Of a stretch of DNA of 64,000 nucleotides, positions 9,514 through 18,190 are shown piece after piece. The position numbers and the translations under genes were made by a program. The DNA is taken from positions 62,001-126,000 of the forward strand of contig CALUJA010000005.1 in assembly GCA_944320845.1 (NCBI GenBank), given 5' to 3'. The notes under the pieces were generated by a model. The model was given only the letters and a program-made list of their open reading frames with translations, ran no database searches and was not told the origin of the DNA. Position 1 is the stretch's first letter. The number at the start of each line of letters is the position of its first letter. The DNA comes from an uncultured Phocaeicola sp. (GTDB lineage Bacteria; Bacteroidota; Bacteroidia; Bacteroidales; Bacteroidaceae).

Positions 9514-9587
9514 CGGGCACGGACTGCAAGGGGAAGTCTGCCTGTATCTCTGCAGGCGGAGACTCTTTGTAGTCTGTGCCCGGATTT
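9514..9587 (+). terminator. Long nested hairpin after the AICAR formyltransferase gene
   Basis: Outer arms CGGGCACGGACT (from 9514) and AGTCTGTGCCCG (ending at 9582) pair with one G-T, and inner arms AGTCTGCCTG and CAGGCGGAGACT also pair. GATTTTTAT follows. The rest of this 272-bp gap (to 9731) shows only a further weak hairpin around CGGATGA/TCATCCG and no gene. Confidence 0.7.
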
Positions 9588-9731
9588 TTATAGGGGCGGG
9601 ACGGACGGCCGGTGCGGATGAAAATTCCTTTCGGGCGTCATCCGGCTTCCGTATGGCCTTTCCGTAGCGGGGGATATAGCATTCTCGCATCATTTTAGAC
9701 GCTTTTGCTATCCTTTTCGGCCGATTCCCTC

Positions 9732-9739
9732 TACATTTG
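9732..9739 (+). promoter_or_regulatory. -7 box for the secreted zincin-like gene
   Basis: TACATTTG matches TAnnTTTG exactly and ends 24 bases before the ATG at 9764. It overlaps the alternative TTG start at 9737, which supports choosing the ATG. Confidence 0.6.
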
Positions 9740-9763
9740 TCTGAAAAAATAAAATTGGATACC

Positions 9764-11113
9764 ATGAAGAGAATGTGCATTTCTGCCGCCCTGTGTGCGG
9801 CGCTGATAGGGACTGCGCTCGGGCAGAATGTCTGTCCGAAGGATGCCTGCGTTAATTTTAAGGGAAAGGAAATCTATATACCGAAAGATTTGCAGGGGAT
9901 GGACTTGCAGGATACCGCCTCGCTGTGGAGCTTTCACCGCATGTGCTGTACGGACAACCTGGCCATCTTCTGGCAGAAAGGCTTCGGCGGCGATTTGGCC
10001 AATCCGCCCCGCCTGGAAGGACACGACATGCATGTCGACCTGAACAATCTGGCCGAGAAGCTGGAACATTTCTATACGTTTTTCCGTGATACGTTGCAGT
10101 TCTCCAAGCCGGGCTCAAACTGCGACCGCTACCGCATGATGGTCATGCTGAACTATTCTTTGGAGGGTACGGCATACGGAGGAGACTACGATGGCGTGAT
10201 AGGCGGACTGTGGGTAGCCCCCAACCGCATCCAGGATGAGAAGCTGAACTGCATGGCGCACGAGCTGGGACACAGTTTTCAGGCGCAGATAACCTGCGAC
10301 GGACAGGGGGAGGCCTGGGGAGGAAGTGGCTTTTTCGAGATGGCCTCGCAGTGGATGCTGTGGCAGGTCAATCCCGACTGGCAGACCGACGAGCGTTATC
10401 ACTGGGAAGCTTTTACAAAACTGTCGCACAAGGCATTCCTGCATCTGGAAAACATCTATCATTCGCCATACGTGCTTGAGTATTGGGGTGTAAGACACGG
10501 ACGGCCCTTCATCGCAGAAATGTTCCGCCAGGGAAAGCGGGGGGAAGACCCGGTAATGACCTACAAGCGGATGACGGGCTTGTCGCAGTCAGCGTTCTGC
10601 GATGAAATGTTCGATGCGTGCCGCCACTTCATAAACTGGGATTTTGAACGGGTGTGGAAAAATTCGCGTCCGTATGCCAACCAATATACCTGCAAGCTGA
10701 CAGAGCATCCTGAAGGATGGTATCAGGTGGCGGCAGAAAACTGTCCGGAAAACTACGGGTTCAACGCCATTCCCCTTACGGTTCCCGAAGCGGGGCAGGA
10801 GGTGAAGGCGGAGTTCAGAGGCATTGACAAGGCCGTAGAGGGATATAGTTCGGTAAATCCGGACAAGGCCGGATGGCGCTATGGATTTGTGGCGGTGACG
10901 GCCGACGGGAAGAGCATTTACGGAGAGATGGGTGCGCAGAAGACGGGAACGGTGAGTTTCAAGACCCCGGCAGACAAGAAGCTGTCTCATCTGTGGCTGG
11001 TGGTAATGGGAGCGCCGTCCGAACACTGGATGAATCCCATGCCGGACAGTAAGGTGAAGGATGCCCAGTGGCCGTATCGCATTAAATTGGACGGAACATC
11101 TCCGCGAAACTGA
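9764..11113 (+). CDS. Secreted zincin-like protein, probable DUF6055 family
   Basis: From the ATG at 9764 the 449-residue product has a Sec signal peptide (MKRMCISAALCAALIGTALG, cleavage near residue 20). The motif AHELGHSF puts a zincin HExxH at residues 166-170, with a possible third ligand Glu192 in FFEMASQW, as in gluzincins. The C-terminal third looks like a beta-sandwich. It resembles the DUF6055 group of Bacteroidetes, whose function is not established. Inference: a periplasmic or secreted metal-dependent hydrolase, probably a peptidase. It stands alone between its own promoter and the next one. Confidence 0.65.
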   Translation: MKRMCISAALCAALIGTALGQNVCPKDACVNFKGKEIYIPKDLQGMDLQDTASLWSFHRMCCTDNLAIFWQKGFGGDLANPPRLEGHDMHVDLNNLAEKLEHFYTFFRDTLQFSKPGSNCDRYRMMVMLNYSLEGTAYGGDYDGVIGGLWVAPNRIQDEKLNCMAHELGHSFQAQITCDGQGEAWGGSGFFEMASQWMLWQVNPDWQTDERYHWEAFTKLSHKAFLHLENIYHSPYVLEYWGVRHGRPFIAEMFRQGKRGEDPVMTYKRMTGLSQSAFCDEMFDACRHFINWDFERVWKNSRPYANQYTCKLTEHPEGWYQVAAENCPENYGFNAIPLTVPEAGQEVKAEFRGIDKAVEGYSSVNPDKAGWRYGFVAVTADGKSIYGEMGAQKTGTVSFKTPADKKLSHLWLVVMGAPSEHWMNPMPDSKVKDAQWPYRIKLDGTSPRN

Positions 11114-11121
11114 ATTTTTCG

Positions 11122-11129
11122 TATTTTTG
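11122..11129 (+). promoter_or_regulatory. -7 box for the aminopeptidase-transporter operon
   Basis: TATTTTTG matches the consensus fully, 43 bases before the start at 11173. Confidence 0.6.
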
Positions 11130-11172
11130 TGGACATGAATCCTAATATCTAACAGCTAAACAACACATAGTT

Positions 11173-12546
11173 ATGTTTGCAAAAGAAACCTATATCAATC
11201 GCCGGGATGCGCTGAAAAAGAGCGTAGGTTCCGGACTTCTGCTTTTTCTGGGGAATGAAGAGAGCGGAATGAATTATGAAGACAATACGTATCCTTACCG
11301 TCAGGACTCGTCGTTCCTGTATTTTTTTGGACTGTCGTATGCCGGACTGGGGGCTGTCATCGACATCGACGAGAACCGTGAAATCATATTCGGCGACGAA
11401 CTGACCATCGACCATATCGTGTGGATGGGAACTCAGCCTACGCTGCACGAAAAGGCCCGGTCGGTAGGCATCAGCGAAACCTTGCCTTCTGCCGAGCTGA
11501 AGAAATATGTCGGGAAGGCCGCCGCCAAAGGACAGACCGTGCATTATTTGCCGCCTTACCGTGCCGAGCACCGCCTGAAGCTGTTCGACATGCTGGGGGT
11601 AAAGCCGGGGCAGGAGCAGCCTTCCGTCCCGTTCATTAAGGGTATCGTAAATTTGCGTAACTACAAGACGGCGGAAGAGATTGTGGAAATCGAGCGTGCC
11701 TGCGATGTGACGGCCGAGATGCACATTGCTGCCATGCGGGCCTTGCGCGTAGGAATGAAGGAATGCGAGGTGTCGGCCGCGCTTGAGGCGGTGGCCCAGG
11801 CCAACGGATGCTCGCTCTCTTTTCCTACGATAGCCACGGTATGCGGACAGACTCTGCACAACCACTATCACGGCCATACGGTAAAGGAAGGCGATATGCT
11901 GCTGGTCGATGCCGGAGCCGAGACAGCGATGGGTTATGCCGGCGACATGTCGTCAACCATCTGCGCCGGAAAGAAGTTTACCTCACGCCAGAAAGATGTT
12001 TATGACATTCAGGTGGCCTCTCACCGTGCGGCTGTTGAGGCGCTGCGGCCGGGCATACCTTTTAAGGATGTATATGAACTGTCGTGCCGGGTTATCTGCG
12101 AAGGTCTGAAGAGTCTGGGACTGATGAAGGGCGATCCGGCCGAAGCGGTGGCTGCCGGTGCACATGCCATGTTCTTCCCCTGCGGACTGGGGCACATGAT
12201 GGGACTTGATGTGCATGACATGGAAAATCTGGGCGAAGTGTGGGTAGGCTATGACGGACATCCCAAGAGCACGCAGTTCGGACGCAAGTCCTTGCGCCTG
12301 GCTCGTCCGCTCGAGCCGGGATTTGTCCTGACCATCGAGCCGGGTATCTACTTTATTCCTGAGCTGATGGATTACTGGAAAGCGGAAGGACGCTTTACCG
12401 ATTTCATAAACTATGACAGGCTGGAGGCTTACCGCGACTTTACCGGTCTGCGCAACGAGGAAGATTATCTGATAACGGAAACCGGTGCACGCCGCTTGGG
12501 CAAGTATGTGCCGGTTACGACGGAAGAAGTGGAGGCGCTGCGATGA
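11173..12546 (+). CDS. M24 family aminopeptidase (Xaa-Pro aminopeptidase-like)
   Basis: A cytoplasmic 457-residue metallopeptidase with the aminopeptidase P N-terminal domain (about 1-150) and the pita-bread M24 catalytic domain. Metal ligands are visible in order: Asp pair in VDAGAETAMGYAGDMSST, His in CGLGHMMGLDVHD, Glu in LTIEPGIYF, and a last Glu in the LRNEEDYLIT stretch. Such enzymes remove an N-terminal residue before proline. Its stop overlaps the EamA transporter start in ATGA, so translation is coupled; a joint role in peptide or amino-acid handling is only inferred. Confidence 0.9.
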   Translation: MFAKETYINRRDALKKSVGSGLLLFLGNEESGMNYEDNTYPYRQDSSFLYFFGLSYAGLGAVIDIDENREIIFGDELTIDHIVWMGTQPTLHEKARSVGISETLPSAELKKYVGKAAAKGQTVHYLPPYRAEHRLKLFDMLGVKPGQEQPSVPFIKGIVNLRNYKTAEEIVEIERACDVTAEMHIAAMRALRVGMKECEVSAALEAVAQANGCSLSFPTIATVCGQTLHNHYHGHTVKEGDMLLVDAGAETAMGYAGDMSSTICAGKKFTSRQKDVYDIQVASHRAAVEALRPGIPFKDVYELSCRVICEGLKSLGLMKGDPAEAVAAGAHAMFFPCGLGHMMGLDVHDMENLGEVWVGYDGHPKSTQFGRKSLRLARPLEPGFVLTIEPGIYFIPELMDYWKAEGRFTDFINYDRLEAYRDFTGLRNEEDYLITETGARRLGKYVPVTTEEVEALR

Positions 12547-13436
12547 AAAACGACAGTAAAGCCGTATTGTATGCCTGTCTGGCAGTTTTGAGCTGGTCGA
12601 CGGTTGCCACTGCTTTTAAGATAGCCTTGCGGAGCCTCACTTATTTTGAACTGGTGTTGGTGGCTTGCCTTACTTCGCTGGTGATATTTACCGTCTTGCT
12701 GACCGTGCAGCGCAAGTGGCGCCTGGTGGCAGGCCTGTCGGGAAAGCAGTGGGGGTATTTTGCCGGATTGGGACTGCTGAATCCGGTGGGGTATTATCTG
12801 GTGCTGTTCAGTGCCTATTCCCTGCTTCCGGCACAGGTGGCCCAACCTATCAATTATGCATGGCCTATTGTGTTGCTGATTTTGCTGGCTTTGTTCGACG
12901 GGCAGCCTATTCCTAAAAAGAAGTATATCGGAATGTTTGTTTCGTTGGCGGGTGTAGTATTGATTTCAGTAGGGACGGGCAATGCAGGAAGCATGGTCAT
13001 ATCGCCTGCCGGACTGCTGTTGGCGGCACTCAGTGCAGTGCTGTGGGCCACCTACTGGCTTATCAACAACAAGCAGAAAGACCAGACAGACGGAAGTGTA
13101 GCCTTGTTTATGACTTTCCTTTTCGGCTCTGTCTATATGCTGATAGGGGCGACCGTTGTCGGTGTGAATCTGAATACACTTTCCGGTATCTTGTCGGGAA
13201 TGTATGTCGGCGGCTTTGAGATGGGCATACCGTTCATCTTCTTCGGGTTGGCCATGCGCACCACATCCAATCCGGCATTGGTCAACCAGCTGTGCTATCT
13301 TTCGCCTTTCATGTCGCTCTTCTTTATCGCGGTGGTGCTGGGCGAGCCGATTGTTTTCACTACCTACATCGGATTGATACTGATTGTTCTGGGCATTGTG
13401 TTCAACCAGTATTTTGTGAAAGCGCCGGCCAAATAA
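12543..13436 (+). CDS. EamA (DMT) family transporter
   Basis: A 297-residue inner-membrane protein with about ten hydrophobic helices in two EamA repeats, the first beginning LYACLAVLSWSTVATAFKIA and the second AALSAVLWATYWLINNK. The drug/metabolite transporter superfamily exports amino acids, purines or other metabolites; the substrate here is unknown. It overlaps the M24 aminopeptidase by four bases, which suggests coupled expression and possibly export of amino acids or dipeptides. No terminator is obvious before the nuo promoter. Confidence 0.85.
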   Translation: MKNDSKAVLYACLAVLSWSTVATAFKIALRSLTYFELVLVACLTSLVIFTVLLTVQRKWRLVAGLSGKQWGYFAGLGLLNPVGYYLVLFSAYSLLPAQVAQPINYAWPIVLLILLALFDGQPIPKKKYIGMFVSLAGVVLISVGTGNAGSMVISPAGLLLAALSAVLWATYWLINNKQKDQTDGSVALFMTFLFGSVYMLIGATVVGVNLNTLSGILSGMYVGGFEMGIPFIFFGLAMRTTSNPALVNQLCYLSPFMSLFFIAVVLGEPIVFTTYIGLILIVLGIVFNQYFVKAPAK

Positions 13437-13512
13437 GCTTTTCTTCAGTTCGTTACCAATATGTTTCAGTATTTTTAAACACTGAGGTATGGGAGAATGA
13501 AAATTATTCTCT

Positions 13513-13520
13513 AAATTTGC
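13513..13520 (+). promoter_or_regulatory. -7 box for the nuo operon
   Basis: TAAATTTG is a full match to TAnnTTTG, 20 bases before the first gene of the nuo transcript. Confidence 0.65.
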
Positions 13521-13540
13521 GGCGTTTTTGATAGGTACAG

Positions 13541-13930
13541 ATGGAAAGAATAAAGCAGATTATATTGTTTGTGATAACCCTTGTCTTGTCGATGGCGGGT
13601 GAAGCTGCTTATGCGTCTGTATCGTCAGTGTCTGTGCCCGAAGACGGGCAGACGGAAGAACATGAAGTGTGCATTCAGCGTCCGGAGGATACGGCCTCTC
13701 GGACGCTGAACCATTTATTGTCCCACCGTGGGGCGGGTGTCCCCGGGCCGTGTGTGCAGGCGGGGCAGCCTGTGCCGTTCAGCGGCTTCAGGCCTGCGGT
13801 GCAGCCGGGGATGTGCGGGGCGTGTCCCGCAGACTCCCCTTTATATGGCGGGGGCTTCGCGGAGGCGGCCTTCTGCGGCCGGCGGAGCGTGGCGGGGTAT
13901 CTCTATCTGATCGAGCGGATTCAGGTTTAG
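13541..13930 (+). CDS. Small secreted protein of unknown function leading the nuo operon
   Basis: A 129-residue product with a clear signal peptide (MERIKQIILFVITLVLSMAG, cleavage near AYAS around residues 24-26). The mature part has five cysteines and is rich in Gly, Pro and Ala; I recognise no domain. It lies 20 bases after the nuo promoter box and about 90 bases before nuoA on the same strand, so it is probably the first gene of the transcript. The 13.67-13.93 kb stretch is very GC-rich and open in other frames too, so translation of the C-terminal half is less certain than that of the signal peptide. Confidence 0.5.
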   Translation: MERIKQIILFVITLVLSMAGEAAYASVSSVSVPEDGQTEEHEVCIQRPEDTASRTLNHLLSHRGAGVPGPCVQAGQPVPFSGFRPAVQPGMCGACPADSPLYGGGFAEAAFCGRRSVAGYLYLIERIQV

Positions 13931-14021
13931 CGGACCGGACTTTCCTTTTTTTCTCCGGTCGGCAGCGGGCCGGCATGCGGAGAGGCGCATCGGTGTGTCA
14001 TCATTCAATAAGTTTATATAT

Positions 14022-14372
14022 ATGTTTTTTGTATTTATCGTTGTCGTCATTCTGACGGCGGCAGCCCTTGTGGGTGCGGCGATGGGGATAGCACGGCTGG
14101 TGGCCCCGCGCTCGTTCAACCCCCAGAAGGGCGAGCCGTATGAATGTGGTATCCCTACCCGCGGCCAGTCATGGGTGCAGTTCAGGGTGGGGTATTATCT
14201 GTTTGCCATCCTGTTTCTGATGTTTGACATCGAGACGGTCTTCCTGTTTCCGTGGGCGGTGGTGGCAGGCCAGGCGGGAGCCTATGCTCTGGCGGGCGTG
14301 GGACTTTTCCTGGCGGTACTGGTATTGGGCCTGGCATACGCCTGGCGGAAAGGAGCGCTGGAATGGACATAA
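14022..14372 (+). CDS. nuoA: NADH-quinone oxidoreductase subunit A
   Basis: NuoA is a three-helix membrane subunit of complex I. From the ATG at 14022 it has 116 residues and starts MFFVFIVVVILTA, the usual beginning; a GTG at 13995 would add nine residues and is less likely. Family markers are PYECGIPTRGQSW and FRVGYYLFAILFLMFDIETVFLFPW (split: FRVGYYLFAI, FDIETVFLFPW). The gene overlaps nuoB by ten bases. It opens the complex I part of the operon. Confidence 0.95.
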   Translation: MFFVFIVVVILTAAALVGAAMGIARLVAPRSFNPQKGEPYECGIPTRGQSWVQFRVGYYLFAILFLMFDIETVFLFPWAVVAGQAGAYALAGVGLFLAVLVLGLAYAWRKGALEWT

Positions 14373-15001
14373 GAAGGCGTGCGAAGATCCGCTCGATGGA
14401 GTATGGGGACTTCAAGAACAATGACTATCTGGAAGAGATGGTGCGCAGGCTGAACGCCGACGGGGCGGGCGTGGTGCTCACCTCGCTGGACAGGCTGATA
14501 GACTGGGGCCGGAGCAACTCGGTGTGGAGCCTGGCTCTGGGCACGAGCTGCTGCGCCATCGAGTTCATGGCCCTGGGGGCCGGACGCTACGACATGGCCC
14601 GCTTCGGCTTCGAGGTGACGCGCAACTCTCCGCGCCAGGCCGACCTGCTGCTGGTGCTGGGCACCATCACCTACCGCATGGCTCCGCTGATGAAGCGCCT
14701 GTACGACCAGATGGCAGAGCCGAAGTATGTGGTGGCCGTGGGCGGATGCACCATCTCGGGAGGGCCGTTCGTCAAGTCATACAATGTGGTGAAGGGGATA
14801 GACCGGATTATCCCCGTGGACGTGTACATTCCCGGCTGTCCGCCCCGTCCCGAAGCCTTCTACTACGGGCTGATGCAGCTTCAGCGGAAGATTAAGGTGG
14901 AACGCTTTCTGGGCGGCATAAACCGCAGGCAGGCGGAAGGCGGGGCCGGACATGAATATGAAGCGGAAACAGGAAAGGAGGCTGCGGATGAAGCGAGATG
15001 A
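14363..15001 (+). CDS. nuoB: NADH-quinone oxidoreductase subunit B (cluster N2)
   Basis: NuoB carries the terminal 4Fe-4S cluster N2, which passes electrons to quinone. From the ATG at 14363 the protein has 212 residues; Cys63-Cys64 (TSCCAIEFM), Cys129 (VGGCTISGGP) and Cys159 (IPGCPPRPEAF) are the N2 ligands. An ATG at 14396 is a possible alternative. It overlaps nuoA by ten bases and nuoCD by 14. The last ~25 residues are charged and variable. Confidence 0.96.
   Translation: MDIRRRAKIRSMEYGDFKNNDYLEEMVRRLNADGAGVVLTSLDRLIDWGRSNSVWSLALGTSCCAIEFMALGAGRYDMARFGFEVTRNSPRQADLLLVLGTITYRMAPLMKRLYDQMAEPKYVVAVGGCTISGGPFVKSYNVVKGIDRIIPVDVYIPGCPPRPEAFYYGLMQLQRKIKVERFLGGINRRQAEGGAGHEYEAETGKEAADEAR
14971..14981 (+). 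promoter_or_regulatory. Strong Shine-Dalgarno deciding the nuoCD start
   Basis: AGGAAAGGAGG ends six bases before the ATG at 14988. Purine-rich ribosome sites this good are uncommon in Bacteroides. It favours 14988 over the upstream ATGs at 14952 and 14958, which have no such site. Confidence 0.6.
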
Positions 15002-16604
15002 CGTAATCAGAATGGCCGGAGCGGAAGTCTGTGCGGGAAACGCGCAGGTGATAAGCATCCCGGCAGGCGAGCTGCGCCGGACGGCGGAAGGCCTGCGGCA
15101 TGACAGGGACGTGCCGATGGACTACCTGCGCGACATTGTGGGGATGGACTGGGGCGAGGAAGGCCTGGGCGCGGTCTACTTCATGGAATCGTCCGCAACG
15201 GGCGGGCGGGTGGCCCTGAAGGTGGCCGTGACCGACCGCGAGCGGCCGCTGCTGCCCACCATGAGCGACCTGTGGAAGACGGCGCTCGTCAAGGAGCGCG
15301 AGGTGTTCGACTTTTTCGGCATACGCTTTACGGGGCATCCCGACATGCGCCGCCTGTTCCTGCGCGAGGACTGGAAGGGATGGCCCCTGCGCAAGGACTA
15401 CGACATGGACTCGAACCCGCTGCGCCTGGACAACGAGACCAACGCGGACACCACCACGGAATACCGCCTGCTGCCGGACGGCACGCTGGCGGGCACGGCG
15501 CATCCGGTGTTCGGCGAGAATGACTTTGTGATAAACATCGGCCCGCAGCATCCCTCCACGCACGGTGCGCTGCGCATGCGCGTGGCGCTGGACGGCGAGA
15601 CGGTGACGAAGGTCGACCCCATACTGGGCTACATCCACCGGGGCATCGAGAAGATGAACGAGAGCCTCACCTATCCGCAGACACTGGGCATGACCGACCG
15701 TCTGGACTATCTGAGCGCGCACCAGAGCCGCCATGCCCTGTGCATGTGCATCGAGCGGGCGGCGGGCATCGAGGTGCCCGAACGCGCCGTATACATCCGC
15801 GCCGTCATGGACGAGCTGCAGCGCATCGACTCGCACCTGATATTCTATTCGTGCCTGGTGCTCGACATGGGGGCCATGACGCCGTTCTTCTACGGCTTCC
15901 GCGAGCGTGAGATGATTCTCGACATCTTCGAGGAGACCACCGGCGGACGGCTTATCCAGCATTATAACGTGATAGGCGGCGTGCAGGCCGACATCCGCCC
16001 CGACTTCTGCCGGAAGGTAAGGGAGTTTACGGCCCACATGCGGAGGGTGATAAGGGACTATCACGACATCTTTACCGGCAATGTCATCGCAGATACGCGC
16101 CTGAAGGGGGTGGGCCTGCTGTCGCTGGAGGATGCCGTGTCATTGGGCTGCACCGGAGCCACGGGGCGCGCCTCGGGATGGGCGAACGACGTGCGCAAGC
16201 GTCATCCCTACTCCGTCTACGACCGGGTGGACTTCAAGCAGGTTACGCGCGGCGAGGGCGACTCGTTTGCCCGCTATCTGGTGCGCATGGACGAGATTCT
16301 GGAGTCGTGCCACATCATCGACCAGCTGATTGACAATATTCCCGGGGGTGACTTCCGCGCGAAGACGAAGCCCGTCATCAAGCTGCCCGAAGGCATCCAT
16401 ACCGCCGAGGTGGAGACAAGCCGGGGCGAGTTTGCCGTGATAATCGAGAGCCGGGGCGACAAGGTGCCCTACCGCATGCACTTCCGCTCTACGGGGCTTC
16501 CGCTGGTGCACGCGATGGACACGGTGTGCCGCGGATGGAAGATTGCCGACCTGATAGCCATCGGGGCCTCGCTGGACTTCGTGATTCCTGACATTGACAG
16601 ATAA
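14988..16604 (+). CDS. nuoC: NADH-quinone oxidoreductase fused subunits C/D
   Basis: A 538-residue fusion of NuoC (about residues 1-165) and the 49-kDa subunit NuoD (about 180-538), which together form the arm next to the quinone site. The NuoC part shows LWKTALVKEREVFDFFGIRF (shortened: KEREVFDFFGI) and LFLREDWKGWPLRKDY. The NuoD part shows NIGPQHPSTHGALR, LGYIHRGIEK, DRLDYLSAH and ESRGDKVPYRMHFRS. It overlaps nuoB, with the strong ribosome site inside nuoB. C/D fusion also occurs in enterobacteria. Between this gene and nuoH no E, F or G subunit is encoded. Confidence 0.95.
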   Translation: MKRDDVIRMAGAEVCAGNAQVISIPAGELRRTAEGLRHDRDVPMDYLRDIVGMDWGEEGLGAVYFMESSATGGRVALKVAVTDRERPLLPTMSDLWKTALVKEREVFDFFGIRFTGHPDMRRLFLREDWKGWPLRKDYDMDSNPLRLDNETNADTTTEYRLLPDGTLAGTAHPVFGENDFVINIGPQHPSTHGALRMRVALDGETVTKVDPILGYIHRGIEKMNESLTYPQTLGMTDRLDYLSAHQSRHALCMCIERAAGIEVPERAVYIRAVMDELQRIDSHLIFYSCLVLDMGAMTPFFYGFREREMILDIFEETTGGRLIQHYNVIGGVQADIRPDFCRKVREFTAHMRRVIRDYHDIFTGNVIADTRLKGVGLLSLEDAVSLGCTGATGRASGWANDVRKRHPYSVYDRVDFKQVTRGEGDSFARYLVRMDEILESCHIIDQLIDNIPGGDFRAKTKPVIKLPEGIHTAEVETSRGEFAVIIESRGDKVPYRMHFRSTGLPLVHAMDTVCRGWKIADLIAIGASLDFVIPDIDR

Positions 16605-16622
16605 ACCTAAAATGAAACCGTT

Positions 16623-17714
16623 ATGTTTTTAGACTACTATAATTTTGAACCTCTCCTGGCGGGCATCCATGCGGCGCTTTGCGGCGTGATGCCCGAGTGG
16701 GCGGCCCTTACGCTTGAGGGACTGGCGGTGGGCGTGGCCATCATGCTGATGTATGCCGTGCTGGCCGTCGTGCTGATTTATATGGAGCGCAAGGTGTGCG
16801 CCGCCTTCCAGTGCCGCATCGGGCCGAACCGCGTGGGAGGGAAGGGCGGACTGCTGCAGGTGCCGGCCGACGTGCTGAAGATACTGACCAAGGAAATCAT
16901 CAGCCTGAACCGTGCCGACCGGTTCCTCTACAACCTGGCCCCCTTCCTCGTGATACTGGCCTCTATCCTGACCTTTTCGTGCCTGCCGTGGAACAAGGGC
17001 GCGGAGATTCTGCACATGAACATCGGCATCTTCTTCGTGCTGGCGGCCTCGAGCATCGGAGTGTTGGGCATTCTGCTCGCCGGATGGAGCAGCAACAGCA
17101 AGTATACGCTCATCGGCGCGGTGCGCAGCGGAGCGATGATTATCAGCTATGAGGTGTCGATTGGCATCTCGGTGCTGACGATGGTGGTGCTGTGCGGCGC
17201 GATGGACATCCAGACGATTGTGGCAGGCCAGGCCGACGGATGGAACATCTTCAAGGGGCACATCCCCGCCGTGGCGGCCTTTGTCGTCTACCTGATTGCC
17301 GGGAATGCGGAGGCCAACCGCGGCCCGTTCGACCTGGCGGAAGCCGAGCAGGAGCTGACAGCGGGCTACCACACGGAATATTCGGGCATGCACTTCGGCT
17401 TCTTCTATCTGGCCGAGTACCTGAACCTGTTCATCACGGCGGGCATCGCCGCCACGCTGTTTCTGGGCGGATGGATGCCGCTGCACGTGGCGGGTCTCGA
17501 CGGATTCAATGCGGTGATGGACTATATCCCCGGCTTCGTGTGGTTTCTGGGCAAGACCTTCGTGATTGTGTTCCTGCTGATGTGGATACGGTGGACTTAT
17601 CCGCGTCTGCGCATCGACCAGGTGCTGACCCTTGAGTGGAAATATCTGATGCCTACATCGCTGGTCATCCTGTTGCTGATGACCGTGTGCAAGGTTTGTG
17701 GACTGACATTTTAA
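16623..17714 (+). CDS. nuoH: NADH-quinone oxidoreductase subunit H
   Basis: NuoH is the membrane subunit that helps form the quinone-binding chamber. The 363-residue protein has about eight helices and hallmark segments: [21 protein letters not shown] (split: [21 protein letters not shown]), [10 protein letters not shown], the acidic loop [20 protein letters not shown] (20 residues) and [13 protein letters not shown]. It lies 18 bases after nuoCD and 11 bases before nuoI. Confidence 0.97.
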   Translation: MFLDYYNFEPLLAGIHAALCGVMPEWAALTLEGLAVGVAIMLMYAVLAVVLIYMERKVCAAFQCRIGPNRVGGKGGLLQVPADVLKILTKEIISLNRADRFLYNLAPFLVILASILTFSCLPWNKGAEILHMNIGIFFVLAASSIGVLGILLAGWSSNSKYTLIGAVRSGAMIISYEVSIGISVLTMVVLCGAMDIQTIVAGQADGWNIFKGHIPAVAAFVVYLIAGNAEANRGPFDLAEAEQELTAGYHTEYSGMHFGFFYLAEYLNLFITAGIAATLFLGGWMPLHVAGLDGFNAVMDYIPGFVWFLGKTFVIVFLLMWIRWTYPRLRIDQVLTLEWKYLMPTSLVILLLMTVCKVCGLTF

Positions 17715-17725
17715 CAAGCAAGCTT

Positions 17726-18175
17726 ATGAACGGATTCTGTAAATACATGGAGGGATACTTCGCGGGGGTGAAGAGCCTGCTGACGGGTATGCGCACATCG
17801 ATGAAGGTGTTCTGCGAAAAGAAGATAACAGAGCAGTATCCCGAAAACCGCCATACCACGCTCCACATCCCGGAGCGCCACCGTGCCATGCTGGTGATGC
17901 CTCACGACGAGGAAGGAAACAACCGCTGCGTGGCGTGCGGGCTGTGCCAGATGGCCTGCCCGAACGGCACAATCCGCCTGACCACGGAGACGCGCGAGGT
18001 GGAGGACGGAAAGAAAAGGAAGTTTCTGGTGAAATATGAATACAACCTGGGCTCGTGCATGTTCTGCCAACTGTGCGTGAACGCGTGTCCGCATGACGCC
18101 ATCCGGTTTACCAATGACTTTGAGAACGCCGTGTTTCAGAAGGAGAAGCTCGTGCTGACTCTGAACAAGAAATAA
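17726..18175 (+). CDS. nuoI: NADH-quinone oxidoreductase subunit I (2x4Fe-4S)
   Basis: A 149-residue ferredoxin-like subunit with two 4Fe-4S binding motifs: CVACGLCQMACP (Cys68, 71, 74, 78) and CMFCQLCVNACP (Cys111, 114, 117, 121). It relays electrons towards cluster N2. The ATG at 17726 is chosen because it follows the nuoH stop; the frame is open further upstream but that would lie inside nuoH. In a complex without NuoEFG, NuoI may be the docking point for a soluble electron donor such as ferredoxin or flavodoxin; that is inference. Confidence 0.95.
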   Translation: MNGFCKYMEGYFAGVKSLLTGMRTSMKVFCEKKITEQYPENRHTTLHIPERHRAMLVMPHDEEGNNRCVACGLCQMACPNGTIRLTTETREVEDGKKRKFLVKYEYNLGSCMFCQLCVNACPHDAIRFTNDFENAVFQKEKLVLTLNKK

Positions 18176-18190
18176 ACGAGAATATATATT

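Noticed and set aside
13669-14055. Overlapping open frame of 128 codons in the GC-rich stretch before nuoA
   Set aside because: The frame starting at 13541 has a signal peptide and sits behind the promoter, so it is preferred; the other frame is Gly/Arg/Ala-rich filler.
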